A stretch of DNA of 64,000 bases from Palsa-504 sp963739615 (GTDB lineage Bacteria; Actinomycetota; Actinomycetes; Streptosporangiales; Streptosporangiaceae). The stretch is from assembly GCA_963739615.1 (NCBI GenBank), contig CAVUBD010000033.1, forward strand, positions 208,904-272,903, read 5' to 3'. The notes beneath the pieces were generated by a model. It saw only the letters and a program-made list of their open reading frames with translations. It was not told where the DNA came from and ran no database searches. The position numbers were made by a program, and so were the translations under genes. Within the stretch, counting starts at the first letter, position 1; every line of letters starts with the position of its first letter. Shown here one piece after another: positions 1-8,150 of the stretch.

Positions 1-321
1 TTGCTGTCCAAGATCGAGGCCCTAGGGCTGCGGATCGAGCGGGTTAGCTACCTGCGGGGCGGGCAGGTCGTCTTCGGATGGGTCCACGGTCTTGTCGGCA
101 AGCTTCCCGGGCACCCGGACCTGTACGATGCCATCCGTCGCAGTGAGGCGCGTCAGGCCACCCGTAGTCCCGCCCTTCGCCTGTACGCTCTCGCTGCGGC
201 TGTGGTGGCCCTCCCGTTCGCGCTGGCGGCTACTGCGGTCGAGGTGGCGACGCGGTCGGGCGGCACCATTTACATCGAGGCACGGCGGGAGCCAGCGCCT
301 GACCTCAACGGAGTTCGCTGA
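1..321 (+). CDS. C-terminal part of a probable class I SAM-dependent methyltransferase (cut by window edge)
   Basis: An open frame enters at the left edge and ends at 321. The visible 106 residues look like the tail of an actinobacterial class I methyltransferase: a strand-helix stretch (IERVSYLRGGQVVFGWVHGL), a linker rich in Pro/Arg/Ala, an alanine-rich hydrophobic helix and a terminal beta strand (GGTIYIEARRE). The SAM-binding part would lie outside the window, so the family call is inference. Its last 17 bases overlap the convergent membrane-protein gene. The TTG at position 1 is probably an internal codon. Confidence 0.5.
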   Translation: MLSKIEALGLRIERVSYLRGGQVVFGWVHGLVGKLPGHPDLYDAIRRSEARQATRSPALRLYALAAAVVALPFALAATAVEVATRSGGTIYIEARREPAPDLNGVR

Positions 322-1951
322 GCAGATTACGGTTCCAGACCAGGACCGTGTACCGGCCGACGTGATAGGTCCGCGCAGGCTGGCCAAAGGTCGCCAGCAC
401 AGCCCGCTCCGGGCTGAAGCCGGGATACTCTGCCACCCGCGGAGCGAACACTACGAAGTTCGCCGTGTTCCGGTCTGGGTCGTACCAGCTCGCCTTCCCC
501 TCAAAGGTGCTGGGAACGAGCCGTCCACCGGACTGTGACACTAGCCGGATCTGGACCCGGTTGCCGCTGGTGAGCGTGACGACGTTCGACTCCCAGTAGC
601 CGGACAGGCCAGTGTGCAGGTGCCGGGCCTCCAGCCAGGAGGTGAGCTGCTGGTTCTGGGCGGGCACCGGCGGCTGGCTGATCTCGCCCGCCAGGCCGGC
701 CAGGCAGCCGAGCAGCACAACGGCAAGCAGCGGCACGAGCCTGGCCGACTTGAGCCGCCCGGCCAGCAGCTTTTCGCCCAGCAGGCGCCCCGCCAGCGCC
801 GCGCTGAGCGGCAGGACGGGCGCCATCTCGCGGGTCTGGGTGACCACGTTGGCCTTGGTGCTGAGCACATAGGCAGCCAGGTTGATAACCACGCCCGCCA
901 AGAGAAGCTGAGCGACCCGGTCCTGGTCCCGCAGGAAGCGCCACGCCGCCAGGCACACTCCCCATGCCGCCAGGACCACGCCGACCACGTGCAGCATCGT
1001 GAAGACGGTGCCGGCCGTCAGGCGGAGCCCGAGGAAGTCGGCGCCGCCAAGGAGAAGCAGGCCTTGAGCGGCGATGCCCAGGTTGTGGACCAGGAGCTTG
1101 CCGTGAGCAAGCTGCGTATACGGCGCCGGCATGTAAAAACCGCCGAGGGCGTGGATAGCATGCAGCGCCAGCACGGCCGCCGCCGCTCCCAGCAGGGCGG
1201 CGGCGCCGAGAGCCAGGTCATACCGCTGCTCCGCCAGTGGCCTCCGCTCGATGGCCAGAGCCCGGAAGACCCGGATCGCGCTGACAAGCACAAGCGGCAG
1301 CACCCCGATGAGGAGCACCAGTGTGTCTGCCACCATGGCCCAGCCGAGGAATACCCCAGTGATGACCGGGATGTACCCGCGAGTGCGGGTGCGGGTGCGG
1401 TCCAGGATCAGCCAGACCACCATCACCGGCACCGAGGTCCCGATGTGGTCCGGTGAGGAGAGCAGGATATTCGTACCGGACGCCAGCTGCGGGGCGAGCA
1501 TGATGCCGACGGCGATGAGTACCCCTACCAGGGCCTGACGCCCCGTGGCGTGGCCCTTGGCCAGCAACGCGGCCAGCAGCACAGCGAGCGTGTACGTCAT
1601 GGCCGCGGCCACGTGCACGACGTCCTGGTTCAGCCCGCGCAGGAGCTCCACCAGCATGTACTGCGGCAGTTCCGTGGTGAAGTACGAAACATCCCCGAGC
1701 GACCAGCCGTGCAGAAGCAGGTTGCCGTGCAGCATGTCCCAGGCCTGCAAGGCCTGGCCCGAGCCATCGGAATTGACGGCCCGCGTCCGGGCCAGCTGCA
1801 GGTAGGCCGCAAAAGCGGCGATCACGCCGAGAACCCATATGGCCGCCACCGCCCATGGACGGTATGGCAGGGCGCGGAGCCCCGCGGATCCGGCGACGCC
1901 TGCCGCCTTGTCGCCCCCGGACCGCCAAAGCAGCGCTTTGCTCGCACTCAC
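305..1951 (-). CDS. Multi-pass membrane protein, GT-C glycosyltransferase-like
   Basis: A 548-residue integral membrane protein with about ten hydrophobic helices from residue 30 to 410 and a soluble, probably extracytoplasmic C-terminal domain of about 130 residues. The layout and the first large loop with acidic residues (NSDGSGQALQAWDM) resemble family-39 / GT-C polyprenyl-phosphate-sugar transferases, but no diagnostic catalytic pair can be confirmed by eye. It starts at a GTG only 6 bases after the stop of the upstream membrane gene (1958-3580), so the two are very likely co-transcribed and may act together on a cell-surface glycan. Confidence 0.6.
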   Translation of the reverse strand: MSASKALLWRSGGDKAAGVAGSAGLRALPYRPWAVAAIWVLGVIAAFAAYLQLARTRAVNSDGSGQALQAWDMLHGNLLLHGWSLGDVSYFTTELPQYMLVELLRGLNQDVVHVAAAMTYTLAVLLAALLAKGHATGRQALVGVLIAVGIMLAPQLASGTNILLSSPDHIGTSVPVMVVWLILDRTRTRTRGYIPVITGVFLGWAMVADTLVLLIGVLPLVLVSAIRVFRALAIERRPLAEQRYDLALGAAALLGAAAAVLALHAIHALGGFYMPAPYTQLAHGKLLVHNLGIAAQGLLLLGGADFLGLRLTAGTVFTMLHVVGVVLAAWGVCLAAWRFLRDQDRVAQLLLAGVVINLAAYVLSTKANVVTQTREMAPVLPLSAALAGRLLGEKLLAGRLKSARLVPLLAVVLLGCLAGLAGEISQPPVPAQNQQLTSWLEARHLHTGLSGYWESNVVTLTSGNRVQIRLVSQSGGRLVPSTFEGKASWYDPDRNTANFVVFAPRVAEYPGFSPERAVLATFGQPARTYHVGRYTVLVWNRNLLSELR

Positions 1952-1957
1952 GTCTGG

Positions 1958-3580
1958 CTAGTTTCCTTCCGGGCCGGCGGTTACCACGGCCTGCCTGAGC
2001 CGGGCGATGACGGTGCTGCCGTGCGGGGTCACGGGGGTAAGCCAGAAGGCGCGGCCAGCGGCGATCTCCGGGCTCGTGCAGATGAACTGGCTGGTCATCA
2101 TGAACGTCCAGATCGGGTTCGCGACGCAGGCCCGTACCCCCGTCCGCTCCGCCAGCACCAGGAAGCCCGTGACCTCGGGCCAGGAATCGTGGTCGAACCG
2201 CAGGACGATCATCCGGCCGCCTGAGCGCGCAGCGAGCGAGGCGACGGCACCAGGCAATGCCGGGTCCGTGTCCGGGCCGCTGCTGAGCACGGCCGGGTCG
2301 CTGCTGTTCGTGCTCGTGCGCGTGTCCGGTGCCATTCCGAGGGCGGCCAGCGCCACTACCGCCGCGGCGACGGCCGCGACGGCGCCCAGCCGCGACGGAA
2401 TCGCCTCGACCACCCCCAGCGCGATGACCAGCAGCGTGACGACCGGCGCCGCCCAGTAGAAATAGCCGATGTAGTGCTCGGAAAGGACGTCAATCCCGGT
2501 CGCGGCGTAGCAGACGAACACCAGCGACGACACCGCGTTGATGGCGAGCAGCGCGATAAGGAACCGGCGCAGCCGAGCGGGTGCCAGCCACCCGGTGACC
2601 GTGGCGGCGACCGCGTATCCGACGGCAGGGACGACCCACGCACCGCGGTACGGCCACCAGTACCACAGCGCATCTTGGACCGCCTGGGACAGGCTGTGGC
2701 CGCCTGCCCTCGTGGAGGACGCGTACGTGAAGTAGTCACCGAACTGGCCCGGCCAGTGCAGGGCCAGGTTCACGCCGATCGGCAACGCGAAAATCACGGT
2801 GATGACCGCCACCGGCATCCACGCCCGCCGCTGCGTGGCGAAGAAGGAGCGCACCGAGGCGCCAAGGTGGTGCCGCCGCGGCCACAGCACCGCCGCCAGC
2901 ACGGCGCCGCTGATCACCGGTACGAAGAAAAGGAAGCACGCGTGCCCGTGAATCAGGAACCAGCCCGCCAGCGCCATCAGCCACGCGTCCCTTGCGTGTC
3001 CCGCCGCCACCGAGGCCGCGGCGACGAGGAAGGCGATGTACGCCGGCACGTACAGATACGGCATCCAGTCTGTGCTGAGCACGGCCGGGTGCACGGCGGC
3101 GAAGGCGACTACCACCGCGAAGCAGGCCGCCGCACCCCGCAGCGACCTGGTCCAGCCGTAACCCACCCCGGCCACGGCCGCCAGGAACATGCCGCTCAGC
3201 GCGTATACCGCGAGCAGCTGCCCGTTCCACGGGGTCGGGACCACGTGCAGCCAGGCCCAGAATAGGGATTCGCCGGCCGCCTGGACGTACATGTACGCGG
3301 GCCCCGGATGGTGGAAGTGATCCCGGGAGTAGTTCCCGACCAGCAGCGTGAAGTGCCGTGCCTGCTCGATCAGGATGGAGTTCGCGCCCATGTCGGCGTC
3401 CTCGTACAGCCGGGTGGTGAACAGGAACCGGTTACGGACGCACAGCAGCACGAACAGCACCGCGGTCGCCGCGGCCACCACCCACCACGGGCGCAGGCGG
3501 CCCGCCGATTCGCGGCCGGTTCCAGTAGCCGCTGAGCTAGCCACTGGCTGGGTCCCGGCGCCGGCCCGCAGTCCGCCCAT
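1958..3580 (-). CDS. Multi-pass membrane protein, GT-C glycosyltransferase-like
   Basis: A 540-residue protein with a first membrane helix at about residues 33-50, an acidic first loop (YEDADMGANSILIEQ) followed by a His-rich stretch (DHFHHPGPAYMY), and about ten more hydrophobic helices before a soluble C-terminal domain of about 110 residues. This is the plan of GT-C enzymes, whose catalytic acidic residues sit in the first periplasmic loop. The substrate is unknown. It is first in a two-gene unit with 305-1951. The two proteins share length and topology and may be diverged paralogues or partners. Confidence 0.55.
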   Translation of the reverse strand: MGGLRAGAGTQPVASSAATGTGRESAGRLRPWWVVAAATAVLFVLLCVRNRFLFTTRLYEDADMGANSILIEQARHFTLLVGNYSRDHFHHPGPAYMYVQAAGESLFWAWLHVVPTPWNGQLLAVYALSGMFLAAVAGVGYGWTRSLRGAAACFAVVVAFAAVHPAVLSTDWMPYLYVPAYIAFLVAAASVAAGHARDAWLMALAGWFLIHGHACFLFFVPVISGAVLAAVLWPRRHHLGASVRSFFATQRRAWMPVAVITVIFALPIGVNLALHWPGQFGDYFTYASSTRAGGHSLSQAVQDALWYWWPYRGAWVVPAVGYAVAATVTGWLAPARLRRFLIALLAINAVSSLVFVCYAATGIDVLSEHYIGYFYWAAPVVTLLVIALGVVEAIPSRLGAVAAVAAAVVALAALGMAPDTRTSTNSSDPAVLSSGPDTDPALPGAVASLAARSGGRMIVLRFDHDSWPEVTGFLVLAERTGVRACVANPIWTFMMTSQFICTSPEIAAGRAFWLTPVTPHGSTVIARLRQAVVTAGPEGN

Positions 3581-3639
3581 AAGAAGGGAAGCTTAGCCGC
3601 TCCGAGAGGATGAAAGGGGATTTGGGAGGCGGGCGGGGG

Positions 3640-5103
3640 TCACCAATTGGTTGCGATGTACTTTGTTTCAGTGAATTCCAGCAGTCCCTCGTGCGCGCCC
3701 TCGCGGCCGATACCCGACTGCTTCACCCCGCCGAACGGCGCCGCCGGGTCGGACACGATCCCGCGGTTCAGGCCGACCATGCCGGTCTCCAGGGCCTCGC
3801 TCACGCGCAGGCCGCGGCTCAGGTCGGCGGTGTAGACGTAGGAGACGAGCCCGAACTCGGTGTCGTTGGCGAAGTTGATGGCGTCGGCCTCCGCGGTGAA
3901 CCTGACGACCGGCGCTACCGGCCCGAAGATTTCGGTGCCGAGGATGCTTGCGTTCGCCGGCACCTGATCGATGACGGTCGGCTGGTAGAAGTAACCGCGC
4001 CGCTCCGGTGACCGTCCGCCGACGATGACCTTGCCGCCGTCCGCGGCCGCCGACTCGACGAGTTCAGCCACCTTAGTCCGCGTCGGCTCGTTGACCAGCG
4101 GGCCCACGTCGGTGGCCTCGTCCAGGCCCGGCCCGACGACCATGGCGTCCAGCCGGGCCGCGAACTTGCGGCCGAACTCGCCTGCGACCGCCTCGTGCAC
4201 GTAGAACCGGTTGGCGGCGGTGCACGCCTCGCCCCCGTTGCGCATCTTGGCGATCAGCGCGCCCTCCACGGCGGCGTCGATGTCGGCGTCCTCGAAGATG
4301 ACGAAAGGCGCGTTGCCGCCCAGTTCCATCGAGCAGCTCACCACGCAATCCGCGGCCTCGCGCAGCAGGATCCGGCCCACCTCGGTGGACCCGGTAAATG
4401 ACAGCTTGCGGACCCGCGGGTCGTGGAGCATCGCCGATACGACGGCACCGGACTTCCGTGAGGGCAGGACGTTCACTACTCCGTCGGGCACGCCCGCCTC
4501 GGCCAGCAGGCCGGCGATGGCCAGCGCGGTCAGCGGAGTCTCCGAGGCCGGCTTGAGCACGACCGTACAGCCGGCCGCGAGCGCAGGGCCGATCTTGCGG
4601 GTGGCCATGGCGGCCGGGAAATTCCACGGGGTGACCAGCACAGAGACGCCGACCGGCTGCCGCATGACCAGGATCTTGTTCGCCCCGGAAGGCGCTTGCA
4701 TCAGCACGCCTTCCATCCGCACCGCCTCTTCGGCGTACCAGCGGAAGAACTCAGCCGAGTAGATGGCCTCGGCCTTCGCGTCGCGCAGGGCCTTGCCGTT
4801 CTCGACGACCATCAGCCGGGCCAGCGAGTCGGCGTTCCTGGTCATCAGCTCAAAGGCCCGGCGCAGGCATTCCGCCCGCTGCCGCGGCGGTGTCGCCGCC
4901 CATCCGGTCAGGGCGTCCTGGGCCGCGCTGACGGCGTCGAGCGCGTCGTGTTCGGTCCCGTCCGCCACCTCGGCCACTACGTCCTCGGTGGCCGGGTCGG
5001 TCACCGGTATCGTGCCACCGCCACTTCCGCCGGTCCACCCCCCGCCGATCAGCAGGCCCGTAGGTACATCCATGCCAACCAGTTCGGCCAGGTTGCCGCT
5101 CAC
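3640..5103 (-). CDS. gabD: Succinate-semialdehyde dehydrogenase (NAD(P)+), aldehyde dehydrogenase family
   Basis: This 487-residue cytoplasmic enzyme oxidises succinate semialdehyde to succinate, the last step of GABA breakdown. The aldehyde dehydrogenase signatures are complete: the cofactor-site motif FTGSTEVGR, the general-base motif MELGGNAPF with its Glu, and the nucleophile region GGEACTAANR with its Cys. N-terminal residues (TGLLIGGGWTGG) and length fit the GabD/SSADH clade, though related semialdehyde or phenylacetaldehyde dehydrogenases cannot be fully excluded. The start is a GTG followed by SGNLAELV. No gabT or transporter sits beside it, so regulation and pathway partner are not visible. 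Confidence 0.85.
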   Translation of the reverse strand: MSGNLAELVGMDVPTGLLIGGGWTGGSGGGTIPVTDPATEDVVAEVADGTEHDALDAVSAAQDALTGWAATPPRQRAECLRRAFELMTRNADSLARLMVVENGKALRDAKAEAIYSAEFFRWYAEEAVRMEGVLMQAPSGANKILVMRQPVGVSVLVTPWNFPAAMATRKIGPALAAGCTVVLKPASETPLTALAIAGLLAEAGVPDGVVNVLPSRKSGAVVSAMLHDPRVRKLSFTGSTEVGRILLREAADCVVSCSMELGGNAPFVIFEDADIDAAVEGALIAKMRNGGEACTAANRFYVHEAVAGEFGRKFAARLDAMVVGPGLDEATDVGPLVNEPTRTKVAELVESAAADGGKVIVGGRSPERRGYFYQPTVIDQVPANASILGTEIFGPVAPVVRFTAEADAINFANDTEFGLVSYVYTADLSRGLRVSEALETGMVGLNRGIVSDPAAPFGGVKQSGIGREGAHEGLLEFTETKYIATNW

Positions 5104-5130
5104 TTCGCCGGTCCTTTCTCGCCCCCTAGA

Positions 5131-5205
5131 GGGCCTTGCTCACCGTCTCGACGATCCTATCCGCGAAGGGCAGCACGGGATCTTCGAGCCCGGTCCGCAG
5201 CCGGC
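5131..5205 (-). pseudogene. Possible C-terminal remnant of a lost gene ahead of gabD
   Basis: The 143 bases between the hydrolase and gabD contain, on the minus strand, a coding-like tail that reads LEDPVLPFADRIVETVSKAL and then a stop, 26 bases before the gabD start. No start codon or longer frame goes with it. I do not recognise the family. It may be what is left of a gene that once preceded gabD. Confidence 0.25.
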
Positions 5206-5246
5206 CGCGGGATAGGCGGCCAGCGGCGTCCGCTGGGAGCGCGCAA

Positions 5247-6107
5247 CTAGGCCACGGCGTGCGGGGCCTGACCGGCGGACTCAGGCGCGGCTTCGTCGTG
5301 TTGGGTGGTTCCGGCGGCGGCCTCGGCGAGTTGCATGCGGCCGGCCCGGGCTGATGCCGGCGACGTCGCCCGGTCGACCCACTGGCCGATGCGATCGACG
5401 AGATCCTCGGTGCAGGCGCCCTCAGCGTGACCCATCCCCGGTATCAGCCAGAGTTCCCTGGGTTCACGGGCCGCCGTGTAGAGCTGCCGCGCATGCTCCG
5501 GCGGGAAGTAATGGTCCTTGTCGCCGTGCACGATCAGCAGCGGCACCGGCGAGATCTCCGCCGCCGCCTCGGCGGGCGGGACGGGCACCAGTTTCCAGCC
5601 CTCCGGGCTGATCCGGGTCTTCAGCCACCGGTTTGCCACGAAGCGACCGAGCCGATGCTCGACCGCGAAGTGCACCCGGCGCATTGGTTTGGTACCCCGG
5701 TAATACCACCGGCCAGGACCGCTGACCGACACCACGGCGTCAAGGCCGCCGATCAGGCCGGCGTGCCGGAGCACGATCGAGGCGCCCATCGAGAAGCCGA
5801 CTGTCGCGATCCGCTGGTAGCCGAGTTCGCGCGCGTAGGCGACGACCACGTCGAGATCGGCGATCTCGCGGTCGCCGAGCGTGGACAGACCGCCGGAGCG
5901 CCCATGGCCGCGGAAATCGAAGGTAAGGACGCCGGCCATCCGGTTGAAGCGGTTAGCGACACGCCAGACGGCCGGGCGTTGCCACGACAGCGTAAACCCA
6001 TGCGCGACCACGATCGCGAGGTCCCGCTGCCCGGGAAGATGTATGGCCTCGATCGGCACGCCATCGTCCGTGACCAGGGTCTTTGCCGTGACAACAGGTT
6101 TGGTCAT
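5247..6107 (-). CDS. Alpha/beta hydrolase
   Basis: A 286-residue alpha/beta-hydrolase fold protein. It shows the oxyanion strand AHGFTLSWQRPA, the DFRGHGRSGG turn, the nucleophile elbow GFSMGAS (Ser), an acid residue in VHGDKDHYFPPEHA (Asp) and the catalytic His in GMGHAEGA. The N-terminal strand with VTDDGVPIEAIHLPG and the absence of a signal peptide suggest a cytoplasmic esterase or lysophospholipase-type enzyme. The substrate cannot be told. The last 40 residues are an Ala/Gly/Glu-rich tail without fold signals. It lies downstream of amt but is separated from it by a strong hairpin, so it is probably a separate unit. Confidence 0.75.
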   Translation of the reverse strand: MTKPVVTAKTLVTDDGVPIEAIHLPGQRDLAIVVAHGFTLSWQRPAVWRVANRFNRMAGVLTFDFRGHGRSGGLSTLGDREIADLDVVVAYARELGYQRIATVGFSMGASIVLRHAGLIGGLDAVVSVSGPGRWYYRGTKPMRRVHFAVEHRLGRFVANRWLKTRISPEGWKLVPVPPAEAAAEISPVPLLIVHGDKDHYFPPEHARQLYTAAREPRELWLIPGMGHAEGACTEDLVDRIGQWVDRATSPASARAGRMQLAEAAAGTTQHDEAAPESAGQAPHAVA

Positions 6108-6261
6108 GCTTCACCCCGACAGTCAGGTTACCGCCACGGCCTGGCGGCCTCTCATACCGGTAACCACGCCGGGACCAGTATCAATCCGGGGCGGGGGCCG
6201 AATTGCCGCGGGACTAGCCGACCGGGCCGCTGATGGTGAAAGCTTCGGCGGGATACCGGGT

Positions 6262-6312
6262 CTGGGGGGATGGGTCCCCCCAGTCGCGGGGGTTCCGGGG
6301 GTCGTCCCCCGG
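6262..6312. terminator. Two further GC hairpins beside the amt terminator
   Basis: Two perfect inverted repeats follow each other: arms CTGGGGGGA / TCCCCCCAG at 6262-6270 and 6275-6283 with a 4-base loop, and CCGGGGG / CCCCCGG at 6295-6301 and 6306-6312 with a 4-base loop. Together with the hairpin at 6325-6361 they make a stack of three between amt and the hydrolase. There is no U-tract, as is common for actinobacterial terminators. Confidence 0.5.
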
Positions 6313-6324
6313 GCTAACACCGTC

Positions 6325-6361
6325 GCGCGCCCGGGCACCTTTGGCGGGTGCCCGGGCGCGC
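6325..6361 (-). terminator. Transcription terminator of amt
   Basis: A perfect 15-bp stem (GCGCGCCCGGGCACC at 6325-6339 against 6347-6361) with a 7-base loop begins about 42 bases past the amt stop codon. No T-run follows, so it is an I-shaped actinobacterial terminator. It should end amt transcription before the hydrolase gene. Confidence 0.75.
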
Positions 6362-6402
6362 GTCCGGTTCACGCTGCGGCCGCACGCAGCGCAAGCTTAG
6401 AC

Positions 6403-7809
6403 CTAGGCGTCTTCGGTCTTGGCGGTGGCCGCCCGCTCCGGCATCTTGCCGTCCAGTGAGCTCTCGGTGGCCATCGAGGAGCTGACGCTGACCAGCTCCT
6501 CGGACGGGTACGCTTCTTCGCCGTGCACCGCTATGTCGCCGATCTCCAGGTCCGCGTCTGGTATCCGGAGCTTGACGAACAGCCCGATGCCCTTGAGCAG
6601 GATGAACGTGACGATCGCGTCCCAGATGATGATGGTGAGCGCGGCTTCGAACTGGACAAGCAGCTGGTGCGGGTGCCCGTAGAACAACCCGGCGCCGGAG
6701 AACGCCGGGTTCTTGCCGAGCCCGAGGTACTCGATCATCTTCGGGTCGGCCAGCAGGCCGACCAGCAGGCCGCCGAACAATCCGGCGATGCCGTGCGTGT
6801 ACACCACGCCGAGCGCATCGTCGACCTTGTTGAACGGCCACACGTACTTCGGCAGGTAGATCCAGGCGACCCAGACGATCGCCGAGCAGACCAGGCCGAT
6901 GACGATGGCGCCGAGGCCGTTGACGAAGCCGGCCGCCGGGGTGATGCCGACCAGACCGCAGATCATGCCGTTCAGGCCGCCCAGGAAGGTCGGCTTCTTC
7001 TCCTTGCTGAACGCCATGTCCATGATGATCCAGGTCATCATGGCTACGGCCGTCGCGAGGTTGGTGTTGATGACCGCGGCCGCGGCGTCCGCACTGGCGA
7101 AGTACGGGTCACCGCCGTTGAAGCCGTTCCAGCCGAGCCACAACATCCCGGCCCCGACGGCGACGAACAGCAGGTTGTTCGGGACGGCCCGCTCGCGGTC
7201 GCGCTTGAGCCTGGGCCCGACCACCGCGGCCGCGACGAAGCCGGACGTACCCGCGGCCAGGTGGATGACGTAGCCGCCGGAGAAGTCCAGCGCGCCCTTG
7301 CCGGCCCAGTAGCCGCCGCCCCACAGCAGGAACGCGTTGACCGCGTAGGCGAACGTGATCCACAGCGGCACGAAGATCATCCAGGCCTTGAAGCTGATCC
7401 GGCCGATGACGCTGCCGATGAACAGGATCGGGGTGATCGCCGCGAACACGAACTGGAAGTAGACCAGCGACGACTCGGGGAACCTGAAGTTCGGCATCAG
7501 GCCGTTAAGCAACGGGATGTTCGCCTGGCCCTGTTCGGACGCGGCGCCCAGCACGGTCCGCGGATCACCGACGAACGTCTTGATCAGCGGGGTGCCGAAG
7601 CCCATCTTGAAGGCCCACAGAACCCAGGTGATCAACACCAGGCAGAAGGTGGCGAACACCATGAGCACCGTGTTCATGGCCCACTTCTTCTGCACCAGGC
7701 CGCCGTACAGCACGGCCAGAGCCGGGATGGACATCAGCCCGACCAGCGTGGCAGCGGTCATCTGCCAGGAGTTATCCCCTGCACTAAGCCAGGCGGGATA
7801 TGGATTCAC
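6403..7809 (-). CDS. amt: Ammonium transporter (Amt/MEP/Rh family)
   Basis: This 468-residue membrane protein carries ammonium/ammonia across the cytoplasmic membrane. Eleven hydrophobic helices and family motifs are present: GDNSWQMTAATLVGLMSIPALAV at the N-terminus, LLWGGGYWAGKGALDFSGG, AAGTSGFVAA, and DDALGVVYTHGIAGLFGGLL near the end, containing conserved pore His and the P(II)-contact side. The start is GTG at 7809, chosen because GGAGG lies 4 bases upstream and because VNPYPAWLS opens the conserved domain; an upstream in-frame ATG at 8100 would add 97 non-homologous residues. A 55-residue polar tail with EEAYPSEEL follows the last helix. Unlike many actinomycetes no glnK-glnD follows. 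Confidence 0.92.
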   Translation of the reverse strand: MNPYPAWLSAGDNSWQMTAATLVGLMSIPALAVLYGGLVQKKWAMNTVLMVFATFCLVLITWVLWAFKMGFGTPLIKTFVGDPRTVLGAASEQGQANIPLLNGLMPNFRFPESSLVYFQFVFAAITPILFIGSVIGRISFKAWMIFVPLWITFAYAVNAFLLWGGGYWAGKGALDFSGGYVIHLAAGTSGFVAAAVVGPRLKRDRERAVPNNLLFVAVGAGMLWLGWNGFNGGDPYFASADAAAAVINTNLATAVAMMTWIIMDMAFSKEKKPTFLGGLNGMICGLVGITPAAGFVNGLGAIVIGLVCSAIVWVAWIYLPKYVWPFNKVDDALGVVYTHGIAGLFGGLLVGLLADPKMIEYLGLGKNPAFSGAGLFYGHPHQLLVQFEAALTIIIWDAIVTFILLKGIGLFVKLRIPDADLEIGDIAVHGEEAYPSEELVSVSSSMATESSLDGKMPERAATAKTEDA

Positions 7810-7929
7810 TACGCCTCCATGGGGCAATCGGGCCTTCTGGGGTCCAACTTGTGCTGGCTTCACCCCGGCCGCTCCGTATACCTGCAAGGCATGTGTCCCA
7901 TGCGCGGGTTTCGGGAGTATTTCTCGGTT

Positions 7930-8068
7930 GTTACGCGGCCGGTAACGAGTGCGGATGACGTTACTTCGGTGTATCGTTACCGAAGGCCTGATCGGCGCCG
8001 CGGCGGTCTCCTGAGCACCCGAAGTGCTTGCCAGCCCGGCTGTCCGGGTCGTGTCACGCTGCCGTAAC
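7930..8068 (-). promoter_or_regulatory. Amt control region with a cluster of GlnR-like boxes
   Basis: The 341 bases between the acyl-CoA dehydrogenase and amt carry no gene. They hold GTTAC (7930-7934), GTAAC (7942-7946), GTTAC (7960-7964), GTTAC (7976-7980), GTCAC (8053-8057) and GTAAC (8064-8068). The last pair has the exact 6-base spacing of the GlnR consensus gTnAC-n6-GaAAC, with T for A in the second box. GlnR is the usual nitrogen regulator of actinobacterial amtB. Binding here is inference from spacing and position 120-260 bases ahead of the start. Confidence 0.5.
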
Positions 8069-8150
8069 AGTAGCTGACACCGCCCCCTGAGAAAAATCAC
8101 GTCTTAGCTGTACGAGCCGCTTTTGCCAGGGTAACCGCCGAACCCGGCGG

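Noticed and set aside
7810..8100. 97 extra N-terminal residues for Amt from an ATG at 8100
   Set aside because: The GTG at 7809 has GGAGG four bases upstream and begins the conserved family domain; the extra part is Arg-rich and overlaps the GlnR-like boxes.
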